NCBI GenBank assembly: GCA_025357545.1
Contig: JANXPB010000066.1
Coordinates: forward strand, 1 to 52,110
Reading direction: 5' to 3'
DNA: 52,110 nt
Source of the DNA: Holophagaceae bacterium
Lineage (GTDB): Bacteria > Acidobacteriota > Holophagae > Holophagales > Holophagaceae
A model generated the notes under the pieces. The model ran no database searches. It had not been told where the DNA came from and saw nothing but the letters and a program-made list of their open reading frames with translations. The first letter of the stretch is position 1; each line of letters starts with the position of its first letter. The translations under genes were made by a program, and so were the position numbers. Positions 26,066 through 35,146 of this stretch are shown one piece after another.

Positions 26066-27229
26066 ATGATGCCGTCCCGATTCCGCAGCGCATTGGCGAG
26101 TTCCTTCGCCGCCACGGCCGCCCTGACCCTGCTGGTGGTGGCCCCCGGATGCGACCGGTTCAAGCAGAAAACCACCGAGGACAAGGAGATCAAGAACCTG
26201 GAGCAGAAGGCTGCCGAGCTGGACAAGTTGAACCAGCAGCAGCAGCAGGCGGCTGGAGCCCAGGAGGAGAAGCTGAAGCAGGCCGGCGTCAACGACCTCA
26301 AGCCCAACGCCGAGACCATGCAGCTCACGGATGAGCAGAAAAAGGCGCTGGAGGAGCGCATCAAGTCCGAGAAGAACAGCTCCTACCAAGCGCTCCTCCA
26401 GGAAGTCCTCAACAAGGACAAGGAGATCAAGGACCTGAACGAGAAAGTCGCCAAGCTGCGCGCGGTGCTGCCCAAGCCCGACATGGCGGGGCCCAACGAC
26501 AGCCACTACGGGATGGCGGTACGCTTCCTGCGCAAGAAGGGCGTGCCCACGGAAGAGGCCCGCAATCTTGTCAGCCGCGTGAACCTGATGGAGAAGATGG
26601 CGCCGGGCTTCGAGGTCTACCACTTCTACGCGAACGGCGTGTACGGCACCTGGGTGAGCCAGGGCAAGGCCAAGATCAGTCCCAACGATTTGCAGCGCCA
26701 GGAGCGCGAAAAGGTCGAAAACGAGCGCGACACGGCCGTGGCCCAGGGTGAGAAGCTCCAGGAAGAGGTCAGCGACCTGGCCACCCGCAAAAAGCAGCTG
26801 GAATCCGACATCTCGGGCCTCACCGATGAAAAGACCAAGCTGCAGACCTCGGTGGCGGAACTCACCACCACCAGCGAGAAGCAGAAGGCGCTGCTGAACT
26901 CCCTGCACTACGTCGTGGGGGACAGCAAGAAACTGGTCGAGCAGGGGGTCATCATCGTCCCGGTCTTCGCCAAGGACCGCGCCGGCAAGAACTGGCGCGA
27001 CGATGTGTTCGAAAAGTCCCTGGACCTGCGGTCCGCGGACACCATCAACATTAGCGCCGCCGACCTTGGCCTGAAGCGCATCGGCAAGGTCAGCGTGGTG
27101 CCGGGCTCCCTGGTCAAGGACGAACACTACAAGCTCACCATCAGCGACGACAAGGCCACCGCGGTGATCAAGCTGCTGACCAAGGACCGCTTCCGGAATG
27201 AAAAGGTCGTGTTCGCCGTCTCCGAATAG
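26066..27229 (+). CDS. coiled-coil lipoprotein-like protein of unknown function
   Basis: The 387-residue product has a signal segment ending LLVVAPGC, a plausible lipobox with Cys29, then long Glu/Lys/Gln-rich coiled coils at about 35-150 and 210-285, separated by a globular patch containing GMAVRFLRKKGVPTEEARNLV and YHFYANGVYGTW. The last 100 residues (about 285-387) look like a small beta domain (VIKLLTKDRF). No catalytic motif is visible; the shape suggests a periplasmic scaffold or tether anchored to the membrane. The ATG has an AGGAG site. It lies 95 bp upstream of a second lipoprotein gene on the same strand. Confidence 0.72.
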   Translation: MMPSRFRSALASSFAATAALTLLVVAPGCDRFKQKTTEDKEIKNLEQKAAELDKLNQQQQQAAGAQEEKLKQAGVNDLKPNAETMQLTDEQKKALEERIKSEKNSSYQALLQEVLNKDKEIKDLNEKVAKLRAVLPKPDMAGPNDSHYGMAVRFLRKKGVPTEEARNLVSRVNLMEKMAPGFEVYHFYANGVYGTWVSQGKAKISPNDLQRQEREKVENERDTAVAQGEKLQEEVSDLATRKKQLESDISGLTDEKTKLQTSVAELTTTSEKQKALLNSLHYVVGDSKKLVEQGVIIVPVFAKDRAGKNWRDDVFEKSLDLRSADTINISAADLGLKRIGKVSVVPGSLVKDEHYKLTISDDKATAVIKLLTKDRFRNEKVVFAVSE

Positions 27230-27323
27230 TTTTCCGGGGCAGCAGCCGGAAGATTCCCCTTTCGCCCAGCCATTCCAAGTATTAGTGTTGCTTCCAATCC
27301 CTTCCAACCTCTCTGAGGTGCCT

Positions 27324-29999
27324 ATGTCACAGCGGCCCGCTTACCCTTCTTCCTCCCTGGTGCTCCGGTCCCGCACCGCCCTGGTGGGGGCCTTGGCCCT
27401 ATTCCTGGTGGGGTGCAGCTCCAATCTCCAAGTGCAGCAGCCCAGCCCCACCGCCAATGACGGGGCGTCCACGGTGAGCACCAACCTGCCGCTCTTCGAT
27501 CCTTCCACGGGGGTGGTGCCGTTGCCCAACCTCCTGGTGACGGGCACCACCACGGGCGTGGATTTCAACACCACCACTCCGGCGCTCGGCCACTTGGCGG
27601 TGAACCCGGGCGTCCCATTGAAGCCCAATGAAGCTCTCTCCTATATCAATCACCGTGAGGTGGGGGCCACCAATGCGGTCTCGGGTATCACCGCGCCGAT
27701 CTACATTCGCTTCGGGGCGCCCGTCAAAGCGTCCAGCATCACGCCCGCCACCGTGAAGGTCTTCCAGGTCATTCCCGACGTGAGCGGTCCCACCGCCGGC
27801 CTCGCGGAAATCGCACCCCTGGGCTTCCGCGATATCTCCGCCATGTTCGAGAAGGAGATGCTCGGCAAGGATGCCAATGGCGACAGCGCCGAACTCCAGC
27901 TCAATCCGCGGGTCGCGCTCACACCAGGCTCGCGCTACATCTACGTGGTCACCGATGGGGTCATGGATCTGGCCAGCGGCCTGCCGGTGGGTCAGAGCCT
28001 GGTGTTCGGCCTGCTTAAGTACGTGAAGGGCTCGGATATCAATCCCAACGCCACCTCCGTGAATACCAACCTGGCGGACACCTCGGACCTGCAGAACCCC
28101 GCGCGGCTCCTTGGGCCCTCCGCCGCGTCGCTCCAGTCGATCTACGGCAACGTCTTCCAGGGGCCGGTTCTGGCCCTTTCCGGGTATGGCAAGAGCATCG
28201 ATGACCTGGTTGCCAGCTCCGCCGCGGACGCCAGCGGGAAGGCCGCGGCTGGCGCAGGCCCGACCGGTATCGGCACCGCCACAGAAAACCTTCTGCAGCG
28301 GCGCAACCACATCAAGCTCATCGGCCGCTTCATCACCACCGCCGCGGGCGCCGTGGTGCCGGATCCTCAGGCTTCAACGAATGTCCGCGCACCGGTGGAG
28401 GCCGCCCTTTGGGCTTGGGCCAACAACGCCACGGTGCCCCTCTCCGCCAGTCCCGCGGTCGCCATGAATTTCTCCGCCACCAACGGTGAGAGCCGGGGCT
28501 GGAGCAATGCGGCCGCGGTCACCGTGGCAGCTCCTACCAATACTGTAACGGTGGATCAATTCTATGCCTCCCAGGGGTTGTCTGCCGTGCCTCACGCGGC
28601 TGTGGGTTTGGTGGCCGTGGGCAGTTACGAAAGCGGAGATCTCAACTTGGATCCCGCTGTGGTGGCTGGAACCGCAGGGAAACCCATCAGCGGCGATATG
28701 ACCGGGACTGCCAATGTCTATTCGCCGGGCTCGGGTGGTGGCGCTGTGCCAGGCACGGGTGTGCTCCAGGCCTCACGCAACGCGACCGGCCAGATCCGTG
28801 GCTTCTTCCATGTCACCCGCACCGTGTCCTTCATGTTCCTGGCTCCCATTACCGCTGCGCCCCCTGCCGGATACCCGGTGGTGATCTTCCAGCACGGCAT
28901 TGGTGGCAAGAAGGAGCAGGTGGTGGCCATGGCCAATGCGGCTTGCGCCGCGGGCTTCGCGGTCATCGCCATTGATATCCCGCTGCATGGCGCCCTGGCC
29001 AATGGGAATCCCGCGACAGATTGGGCTTCCAACTTCATCAGCCTTCCTTCAACCCTGAATTCCCGCACCAACGTCCAACAGGCGGGCTTCAATCTCTGGC
29101 GCCTGGAGCGCTTGCTGCTTCAACCTGCCTTCGATCCATCCAGCTTCCAGGCTAAAATCGCGGTCGCCGGCAAGCCCATCTCGGCCTCCTCTGCGGACCG
29201 CCGCTATGTGAGCATCTCGCTAGGCTCCATCGTCGGTGCCTACTTCCTGGCGGGGAATTCCAACCAGACGGGTGGCTCCAACATGAAGGCGCTCCTCAAC
29301 GTGCCCGGTGGACGCATCGCCTACACCCTGCGCGATAGCCCCACCTTCGCGCCGATCATCAATGCCGGCCTCGCCGCTTCGGGCGTGCTTGTGGGCACTC
29401 CCACCTACAATCAATTCTTTACCCTGGTGCAAAGCGTCATTGATACTTCGGACCCGGCCTACATGACCTTCCCCATCAGTTCAGTGGCGCCATCGCGCCT
29501 GGCGAGCCGGGTGCTCATTCAAGAGGCCATCGGCGATGTCACCATCCCGAACAGCTCGAACAACTATTTCGTGAATAGCCTCGCAGGCCGTGGACTGTTG
29601 GGGGCTGCCTTTGACACCGCGCCGAATTTCACGCAGATCCGCCTGGCCAGCGCCGCGAGTCCCACGGTGCCCTTCCTCTATGGTCCTGCAGGCCTCAAAC
29701 CGTCGGTCGCACCGGCCACCGCTGTGAGCGCGGGCCCGACCGAAGGCATCTTCCAGTTCGGCAGTCCAACGACTCCTGCGAACCACGGCATGCTCCTGGA
29801 TGGCTCCGCCAATACGCCGCTGGCCCAGCGCCAGATGGTCATTTGGTTGTTGACGGGCAAGGTGGCTGATCCAGCGGATACCGGTAGTGGCTTCCCCATC
29901 GCACCCACCTCCTTGAGTGGGGAATCCGCGGCAGCCATGACGCTGTTGGCAACCCCGGCCTACGGGCCCATGTACTTCCCCAAGGTCACCGACCATTAG
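27324..29999 (+). CDS. large lipoprotein with lipase-type alpha/beta-hydrolase domain
   Basis: The 891-residue protein has a lipoprotein signal (LALFLVGCSS, Cys at about residue 33) and begins with an Ig-like region resembling the bacterial virulence-factor lipase N-terminal domain (PLPNLLV, then strands with conserved PIYIRFGAPV). The hydrolase domain (about 515-860) shows the oxyanion-hole start VVIFQHGIGGKKEQ, the FAVIAIDIPLHG strand and a nucleophile elbow in YVSISLGSIVGAYFLA, where the usual leading Gly is Ser (S-x-S-x-G-S). A late NHGMLL could supply the catalytic His. An outer-membrane or surface esterase is the best guess. The ATG follows a GAGGTG site; a strong terminator follows the stop. 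Confidence 0.82.
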   Translation: MSQRPAYPSSSLVLRSRTALVGALALFLVGCSSNLQVQQPSPTANDGASTVSTNLPLFDPSTGVVPLPNLLVTGTTTGVDFNTTTPALGHLAVNPGVPLKPNEALSYINHREVGATNAVSGITAPIYIRFGAPVKASSITPATVKVFQVIPDVSGPTAGLAEIAPLGFRDISAMFEKEMLGKDANGDSAELQLNPRVALTPGSRYIYVVTDGVMDLASGLPVGQSLVFGLLKYVKGSDINPNATSVNTNLADTSDLQNPARLLGPSAASLQSIYGNVFQGPVLALSGYGKSIDDLVASSAADASGKAAAGAGPTGIGTATENLLQRRNHIKLIGRFITTAAGAVVPDPQASTNVRAPVEAALWAWANNATVPLSASPAVAMNFSATNGESRGWSNAAAVTVAAPTNTVTVDQFYASQGLSAVPHAAVGLVAVGSYESGDLNLDPAVVAGTAGKPISGDMTGTANVYSPGSGGGAVPGTGVLQASRNATGQIRGFFHVTRTVSFMFLAPITAAPPAGYPVVIFQHGIGGKKEQVVAMANAACAAGFAVIAIDIPLHGALANGNPATDWASNFISLPSTLNSRTNVQQAGFNLWRLERLLLQPAFDPSSFQAKIAVAGKPISASSADRRYVSISLGSIVGAYFLAGNSNQTGGSNMKALLNVPGGRIAYTLRDSPTFAPIINAGLAASGVLVGTPTYNQFFTLVQSVIDTSDPAYMTFPISSVAPSRLASRVLIQEAIGDVTIPNSSNNYFVNSLAGRGLLGAAFDTAPNFTQIRLASAASPTVPFLYGPAGLKPSVAPATAVSAGPTEGIFQFGSPTTPANHGMLLDGSANTPLAQRQMVIWLLTGKVADPADTGSGFPIAPTSLSGESAAAMTLLATPAYGPMYFPKVTDH

Positions 30000-30002
30000 G
30001 GT

Positions 30003-30051
30003 CCGTTACAAACTAACCAGTTCAGTTCTGGTTAGTTGTAACGGCCCCTTT
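30003..30051 (+). terminator. rho-independent terminator after the lipase gene
   Basis: CCGTTACAAACTAACCAG pairs with CTGGTTAGTTGTAACGG across a seven-base loop with a single bulged A, followed by CCCCTTTC. It starts 4 bases after the stop at 29999. The stem is long and AT-containing rather than GC-rich, unlike the other terminator nearby. Confidence 0.75.
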
Positions 30052-30064
30052 CACCCTAAAGGGT

Positions 30065-30123
30065 ATTAAGAGCCCTAACCGAACCGCCAGAAATGCACAG
30101 GCGATTCGTTAATGGCTCTTAAT
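30065..30123. repeat. 59-nt long hairpin element
   Basis: ATTAAGAGCC at 30065-30074 pairs perfectly with GGCTCTTAAT at 30114-30123, and inside it TAACCGAACCGCC pairs closely with GGCGATTCGTTA, leaving an 11-base loop. The nearly complete 59-nt fold resembles a REP-type or attC-like hairpin, but no R-box pair matching an attC consensus is visible and no other copy is present here. Confidence 0.5.
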
Positions 30124-30168
30124 GCCGGTCGACTATCGAAATGACCAAGTTGTTATTTGGCTACGGCT

Positions 30169-30417
30169 TATACTGATTCGCATTCAAAAAATAAAGATTC
30201 ACCACCATCCATCTTTACGTCTTGTGTATCGGCCAAGCCGATACCGAGAAGGCACGAAGCCACCAAGCAAAGCACCAAGCTCCGCCGCCCTTGATCCGCG
30301 AAGCTGCCACATGTGGTGGTTCTTCTCGGCATCGGCTGCGCCGATACACGAGACAAAGTGAAACTTGGTGCCCTTGGTGTCTTGGTGGTTCTATTTTATT
30401 GAATGCAACTTGGTATT
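30169..30417. mobile_element. MITE related to an IS630-type element
   Basis: The roughly 250-bp segment is an imperfect palindrome: left end TTATACTGATTCGCATTC and reverse-complemented right end TTAATACCAAGTTGCATTC, each followed by A-rich sequence, ACCACCA blocks and GTCT-GTGTATCGGC. Internal small palindromes (GTATCGGC-CAA-GCCGATAC) sit in each arm. It has no coding capacity. The right end matches the element end at 51925-51950 (TATACCAAGTTGCGTTCATAATAG, two parts), so it is probably mobilised by an IS630-type transposase. Confidence 0.65.
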
Positions 30418-30432
30418 AATCAGGGTTTCCAG

Positions 30433-30460
30433 GAAACGCGCCGGGCAACCGGCGCGTTTT
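30433..30460. terminator. GC-rich bidirectional terminator
   Basis: AAACGCGCCGG pairs perfectly with CCGGCGCGTTT around a GCAA tetraloop, with a T run on the plus strand and a shorter one on the minus strand. It abuts the stop codon of the acyltransferase gene (minus strand), which is its most likely client. Confidence 0.8.
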
Positions 30461-31737
30461 CATGTCTGGAGCTGAGGAAAAGCGCGGAGCAGTTCCATAC
30501 GGGCTTTCACCAAGTGGGCCACATCGGGATGATGGCGCACCAGGAAGCCGCGGAGCGCCTGCCAGTCCTCCTTCAGGCGTTCGGACAGGGGCAGGCTGAG
30601 GAAGGCGAGGAGGGCCAGGAGCAGCACCCCTGCGGCCCCCTCCCAGCCCCATCGCCATCCCCCTAGTCCCAGCAGCAGCACCGACCAAAGCGGGAGGAAG
30701 AGGGCGCCGCCCAGCAGCTTGTAGGTGGCCACCACGTCCACTTCGTCGGTGAGCCGGCCGCTGAGCCAGCCATTGAAACGGTAGGGGGGCCAGAAGAGCA
30801 GGGCGGCCGGAGCGATGAGCAGGGCCGCAGCATGTCGCAGCAGGGACTTCGGGATCCAGGCCCGGACTTCGCCCGCCGGGTAGGGATAGCCCACCTGGTC
30901 GGGGCGTACGCCTTTTTCATCGAGCCACCCCAGCGCTTCATCCACCCGGGTGCGGAGGTGCGTCAGTGCAGCGACATCCCATGCAACCAGGGTGTCAAGC
31001 AGGGAGCGCACCCGGAGCCGATGGGCTTCCAGGTCCATACGCTCAGCGGGGCCTTCGGCCAGCAACCGGGCCAAGTCCTCGGCCAGGCGTAGCGGCGCCT
31101 CCTCAGGGCTGTGCAGGGTTAGGGGCAGCAGAGCTTGGCGCAGACGCGCCGTGAGCTCGCGCACGGCCTCGGGGTCGTCGCCACATGCCTTCAGGCCATC
31201 CCAGGGGATGGCCTCGCCGAGCCGCAGCAGTACGTTGTGGCGGAAGAGCTCCCGTTGGCCATACACCAGGCCCGCGGGCACCAGGTGCAGGGCCACTGGG
31301 CTCGACAGGGCCATGCGGGCCGCACCGGTCTTCAACGGCGCCAACTGGGCCATGCCGTGGCTGATGCCTTCCGGGAAGAGCCCGACCCGACCGCCCTGTT
31401 GCAGAACCCGGTGCACAGCTTCGAAGGCTTCGGCAGTGGCACGCGCCCGGGAGGCGGGATCGTCCGTGGCGAGGGCATCCTGGGCCCGGGCCACCGGAAT
31501 GGCCTGGAAGAGCGCCAGCAAAGGTCGCAGCGGGGCCAGGTTCCAAAGCGTGGATTTGGCCAGGAAGCGCGGCGGAGGGTCCACCAGCGCCGAGACCACC
31601 ACCGGATCCAGCAAGCCGTTGGGGTGATTGAACACGAGCAGCACCGGCCCCTCGGGCAGGGCGGGGCCCTCCACCCGCAAGGTGCGGAACCACAGACGCG
31701 CCAGGCAGCGGGCGGCCAAGCCATGGGCCTGGGTCAT
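30460..31737 (-). CDS. PlsC-type acyltransferase with C-terminal membrane region
   Basis: The 425-residue protein has an acyltransferase domain in its first half: FNHPNGLLDP (H-x4-D catalytic motif, near residue 32) and LFPEGISH (substrate-binding FPEG, near 118). Family members transfer fatty acyl groups to glycerol phosphate or lysophosphatidate at the inner membrane. The second half has an Arg/Leu-rich helical region and two to three hydrophobic helices (about 305-380), a layout seen in long bacterial 1-acyl-sn-glycerol-3-phosphate acyltransferase homologues. The ATG at 31737 begins the domain; a longer frame to 31833 lacks conservation features. It is divergent from the MTA phosphorylase gene. 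Confidence 0.85.
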   Translation of the reverse strand: MTQAHGLAARCLARLWFRTLRVEGPALPEGPVLLVFNHPNGLLDPVVVSALVDPPPRFLAKSTLWNLAPLRPLLALFQAIPVARAQDALATDDPASRARATAEAFEAVHRVLQQGGRVGLFPEGISHGMAQLAPLKTGAARMALSSPVALHLVPAGLVYGQRELFRHNVLLRLGEAIPWDGLKACGDDPEAVRELTARLRQALLPLTLHSPEEAPLRLAEDLARLLAEGPAERMDLEAHRLRVRSLLDTLVAWDVAALTHLRTRVDEALGWLDEKGVRPDQVGYPYPAGEVRAWIPKSLLRHAAALLIAPAALLFWPPYRFNGWLSGRLTDEVDVVATYKLLGGALFLPLWSVLLLGLGGWRWGWEGAAGVLLLALLAFLSLPLSERLKEDWQALRGFLVRHHPDVAHLVKARMELLRAFPQLQT

Positions 31738-31888
31738 GGTGAATCCGGAAAGCGAGCCATGCCCTCCAGCATGCCGTGAATGACTCCCCTCGTGCCACGG
31801 CCCACTCGGCGGACGGGCATGCTGCTGCGCCAACAGTTACCGCGTAACCTGGGTGCTCCAACCACGGCTCTCACCTCCAGGCGGACCC

Positions 31889-32755
31889 ATGACCCAGCCC
31901 ATAGGCATTCTTGGCGGCAGTGGCCTTTACTCGATGGCCGGCGTGCAGGACACCACGACGCGGCTGGTCGAGACTCCCTTCGGCAGCCCCTCCGACTCAG
32001 TGGTGCTGGGCACCTTGGAGGGCGTGCCCGTGGCCTTTCTGGCGCGCCATGGCCTGGGCCACCGCATCCTGCCCAGCGAAGTGAACTACCGCGCCAACCT
32101 CTTCGCCCTCAAATCCGTGGGCTGCGCAATCCTCATCTCGGTTTCCGCGGTGGGCAGCCTGCAGGAGCGGCACGCTCCGGGGACCCTGCGCCTGCCGGAC
32201 CAGTTCATCGACCGCACCCACCTGCGGGCCAGCACGTTTTTCGGAGAGGGACTGGTGGGTCACGTGGGCTTCGCGGACCCCACCTCGGCGTGGCTCCGCG
32301 GCCGGCTGTTGGCCGCGGGCCGGGAGCTCGGTCTGGCCATCGAGGACGGCGGCACCTACGTGAACATGGAGGGCCCCGCCTTCAGCACCCGGGCCGAGAG
32401 CCAGCTGCATCAGGCCTGGGGCGCCGACTACATCGGCATGACCCAGGCGACCGAAGCCAAACTGGCCCGCGAAGCGGAGCTGGTCTTCGCCACCTTGGCC
32501 CTGGTCACGGATTACGATGCCTGGCGCGCCCACGCAGCGGGCGCCGATGCTGCTGACATCATGGCCGTCATGGCGGCGAATGTGGGAAATGCCCAAGCGC
32601 TCCTGCGGCGCGTGATGGAAGAGCTGGCCCAAGGGCCGCCGCCCGATGAACCGGCACGCCATGCTCTGGCCACGGCCCTCATCACTCCGCCGGCGAAAGT
32701 GCCCGCGGCGACGCGGGAGCGGCTGCGGCTGCTCATCGGGAAATACGGCTACTGA
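31889..32755 (+). CDS. S-methyl-5'-thioadenosine phosphorylase family enzyme
   Basis: The 288-residue enzyme belongs to the MTAP/PNP family that phosphorolyses 5'-methylthioadenosine to adenine and methylthioribose 1-phosphate. Visible are the phosphate loop GILGGSGLY, the ARHGLGH and PSEVNYRANLFALK motifs, VSAVGSLQE, and NMEGPAFSTRAESQ followed by GADYIGMTQATEAKLAREAEL. The late LVTDYDAW supplies the base-contact Asp. In human-type MTAP the SCA-type residues select MTA; purine nucleoside activity cannot be excluded. The ATG at 31889 begins the fold. MTA arises from polyamine synthesis and radical SAM side reactions. It stands alone. Confidence 0.9.
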   Translation: MTQPIGILGGSGLYSMAGVQDTTTRLVETPFGSPSDSVVLGTLEGVPVAFLARHGLGHRILPSEVNYRANLFALKSVGCAILISVSAVGSLQERHAPGTLRLPDQFIDRTHLRASTFFGEGLVGHVGFADPTSAWLRGRLLAAGRELGLAIEDGGTYVNMEGPAFSTRAESQLHQAWGADYIGMTQATEAKLAREAELVFATLALVTDYDAWRAHAAGADAADIMAVMAANVGNAQALLRRVMEELAQGPPPDEPARHALATALITPPAKVPAATRERLRLLIGKYGY

Positions 32756-33036
32756 TTTCCCGGTGCATCGCCCAAGGCCCCCATGGGCTTTGACATCCGC
32801 CCGATTGGGAGTATGAACTTGGAAAGGCATTCCCAACCCAGAACAAGACTTGAGCAAGAGGCCGTTTCCATGCGACTCGATCCGTTCGGTGCAGCTTTTC
32901 CCGGGCCCGGGAGGCGGGCTGAAACAATCCGCGGATGCCCGCATCTTTCAGTTCTGTCCCTTTGGCGGGACCGCCATCGCTCTGATTGCGGCATTATTTC
33001 GCCACGGCCCGGCAGGACTTGGTTTGCGGCCCGGTG

Positions 33037-33591
33037 ATGCTCCTGGTCCTGCGGGTTCCTGCAGTGCTCCTGGCCTGGGCGGGGCTGGGGAGCGCCGGCG
33101 TGGTCGTGGGCCCGGGGGGCCAGGAACCTCAGCCTGAATATGCCTTGAAGGCACGGTTCCTTTTGCAGTTCCCGGAATTTGTGGTGTGGCCGCCGGAAGC
33201 CGGCCTCGGGGAGGCCTCCAGGCCCTTCGTATTGCTGGTGCTCGGGACCTCGCCCTTCGAGCATCACTTGGACGAGGCCCTGGGTTCCCGCAAGGTGAAA
33301 GGGCATCCGGTGAAGATCGTCTATTCGAACGATCCGGGGGCGTTGGACGGCTGCCAGATGGTGTTCATCTGCGCCTCGGAGAAGGGCCGCCTGAAGGAGA
33401 TCACGGCGCGCCTCGGCAACCATCCGGTGTTGACCGTGGGGGACACCGAAGGCTTCGGGAAAAAGGGCGTGATGATCAACCTGGCCATCGAGGACGAGCT
33501 CCCGCGCTTCGAGGTCAACCTGGGCGCCGCCCGGTGGAACAACCTGGGCATCAGCGCCCAGCTGCTCAACCTCGCCCGAAAGGTCTGGTGA
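33037..33591 (+). CDS. YfiR-family periplasmic regulator
   Basis: The 184-residue protein has a signal peptide (to about residue 25) and the YfiR (DUF4154) domain: EYALKARFLLQFPEFVVWP, a VLGTSPFE strand, GCQMVFI and the GVMINLAIEDELPRFEVNLGAARWNNLGISAQLLNLARKV ending (given as key parts: F-x-VNL, A, S-x-QLL-LA). In Pseudomonas, YfiR is a periplasmic inhibitor of the diguanylate cyclase YfiN. Here only one Cys remains in the mature domain, so the disulfides used by P. aeruginosa YfiR are absent. ATG 33037 or GTG 33034 could start it. The stop is 7 bp before the kinase start. Confidence 0.87.
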   Translation: MLLVLRVPAVLLAWAGLGSAGVVVGPGGQEPQPEYALKARFLLQFPEFVVWPPEAGLGEASRPFVLLVLGTSPFEHHLDEALGSRKVKGHPVKIVYSNDPGALDGCQMVFICASEKGRLKEITARLGNHPVLTVGDTEGFGKKGVMINLAIEDELPRFEVNLGAARWNNLGISAQLLNLARKVW

Positions 33592-33598
33592 GACGCCG

Positions 33599-35146
33599 AT
33601 GGTCCTCTTCCACGACATGTCCATCCGCCGCAAGCTCACGCTTGGGATGACCTTCATCGCCGGCACGGCGTTGCTGCTCTCGGCGCTGGCGGTGCTGGGC
33701 TACGAGACCTACTCCTACCGCGAATCAATGGTGCGGCAACTGGTCACCTTGGGGGACGTGGTGGGCCAGAACAGCCGCGCGGCCCTGGCCTTCAACGACA
33801 CCGTCGCCGCCGGGCAGATCCTGGAGTCCCTCAAATCCATTCCGGCGGTGGATGCGGCCTGCCTCTACGCTCCCGGCGGCCAGGTGTTCGCCACCTATCC
33901 CCCGGGATCCGCCTCGACCTTCCCGGCCTTGCAGGCCGGCGACCGGGCTTTCTTCCAGGATGCCCGCCTGGTGATCTTCCATCCCATCCAGCAGGAGAAC
34001 GGCATCGCTGGGACCGTCTATCTGCGGGCGGACCTGAAGGACCTGAAGCAGACCCTGCGCTGGAATCTGATCTTCAACCTGGGCCTCTTCTGCGTGCTCG
34101 GCCTCATGGTGGTGGCCATCGCCTTCCGGGTGCAGCGCTACATCACCGCGCCCTTGTTGGATCTCGCGGCCTTGGCCCGGCGGGTCTCCGAGGAGAAGGA
34201 CTACACAGTGCGCTCCGTCAGCCGGGGCGCCGATGAGATCGGATCACTGGTGGAGGCCTTCAACAACATGCTGAGCCAGATCCAGCGCCGCGATGACCAG
34301 CTGCGGGAATACCACGAACAACTGGAGGACCAGGTGGCCTGCCGCACCGAGGAACTGGTGCTCAGCAACGAGCAGTTGCGTGAGGCCAAGCTCAAGGCCG
34401 AAGGGATGAGCCGCGCGAAAAGCGCCTTCCTGGCCAACATGAGCCATGAATTGAGGACCCCGTTGAACGCGATCCTGCTCTACAGCGAACTGCTGGAGGA
34501 GGACGCCCAGACCCAGGGCCGTGAATCAGAGCGGGTGGATCTGCTGCGCATCCACAGCTCCGGCGAGCACCTGCTCCGATTGATCAGCGACATCCTGGAC
34601 CTCTCCAAGGTGGAAGCCGGGAAGATGAGCCTGGCGATGGAGGCGGTGGATCTGGCGATCCTGGTGCAGGAGTGCGTCCAGACCGTCCAGCCCCTGGCGG
34701 AAAAGAACGGGAACAGTCTGACCTGGGATTGCGAGTCCGGCCTTCCGGTCTTTCAAGGGGATGCCACCAAGCTGCGGCAGGCCTTGTTCAACCTGCTGAG
34801 CAATGCCTGCAAGTTCACCGAACTGGGTTCCGTGGAACTGCATGCGGCCGCCTTCCAGCGGGAGGGATGCCCTTGGATTCGGATCATCGTGCGGGACACG
34901 GGGATCGGCATGACCGAGGCCCAGCAGGAACGCATCTTCCAGGAGTTCACCCAGGCGGAGGAGCACACCTCCCGTCGCTACGGGGGCACGGGCCTGGGCC
35001 TGGCCCTTAGCCGCAAGCTGTGCCAGCTCATGGGCGGCGACATCGAGGTGGCCAGCCAGCTCGGGAAGGGCGCCACCTTCACTCTTGAAATCCCGGCACC
35101 GGGGCCGTCCGCCGCCGGTTCCCCGGGGGAGGCCCGGAATGCCTAG
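33599..35146 (+). CDS. sensor histidine kinase with CHASE8-like periplasmic domain
   Basis: The 515-residue kinase has TM1 (about 13-35), a periplasmic domain of about 120 residues with the NSRAALAFND motif typical of CHASE8 sensors, TM2 (about 155-180), a HAMP domain (to about 235), a coiled linker, HisKA with His283 in NMSHELRTPLNAI and an HATPase domain with NLLSNACKF, DTGIGM and GGTGLGLAL. The NSRAAL sensor with HAMP is the input of YfiN-type diguanylate cyclases, normally inhibited by YfiR; here the output is a kinase instead of GGDEF. It lies directly after yfiR-like and overlaps the receiver gene by 8 bp, so phosphotransfer to that receiver is likely. Confidence 0.9.
   Translation: MVLFHDMSIRRKLTLGMTFIAGTALLLSALAVLGYETYSYRESMVRQLVTLGDVVGQNSRAALAFNDTVAAGQILESLKSIPAVDAACLYAPGGQVFATYPPGSASTFPALQAGDRAFFQDARLVIFHPIQQENGIAGTVYLRADLKDLKQTLRWNLIFNLGLFCVLGLMVVAIAFRVQRYITAPLLDLAALARRVSEEKDYTVRSVSRGADEIGSLVEAFNNMLSQIQRRDDQLREYHEQLEDQVACRTEELVLSNEQLREAKLKAEGMSRAKSAFLANMSHELRTPLNAILLYSELLEEDAQTQGRESERVDLLRIHSSGEHLLRLISDILDLSKVEAGKMSLAMEAVDLAILVQECVQTVQPLAEKNGNSLTWDCESGLPVFQGDATKLRQALFNLLSNACKFTELGSVELHAAAFQREGCPWIRIIVRDTGIGMTEAQQERIFQEFTQAEEHTSRRYGGTGLGLALSRKLCQLMGGDIEVASQLGKGATFTLEIPAPGPSAAGSPGEARNA

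Noticed and set aside
30065-30123. Integron attC site
   Set aside because: Size fits, but the outer R-box pair (RYYYAAC/GTTRRRY) cannot be placed properly and no integrase or cassette is nearby.
32756-33036. Possible c-di-GMP riboswitch before the YfiR-like gene
   Set aside because: The conserved GEMM core (GGGCAAAxC, GAAA tetraloop receptor) is not present.
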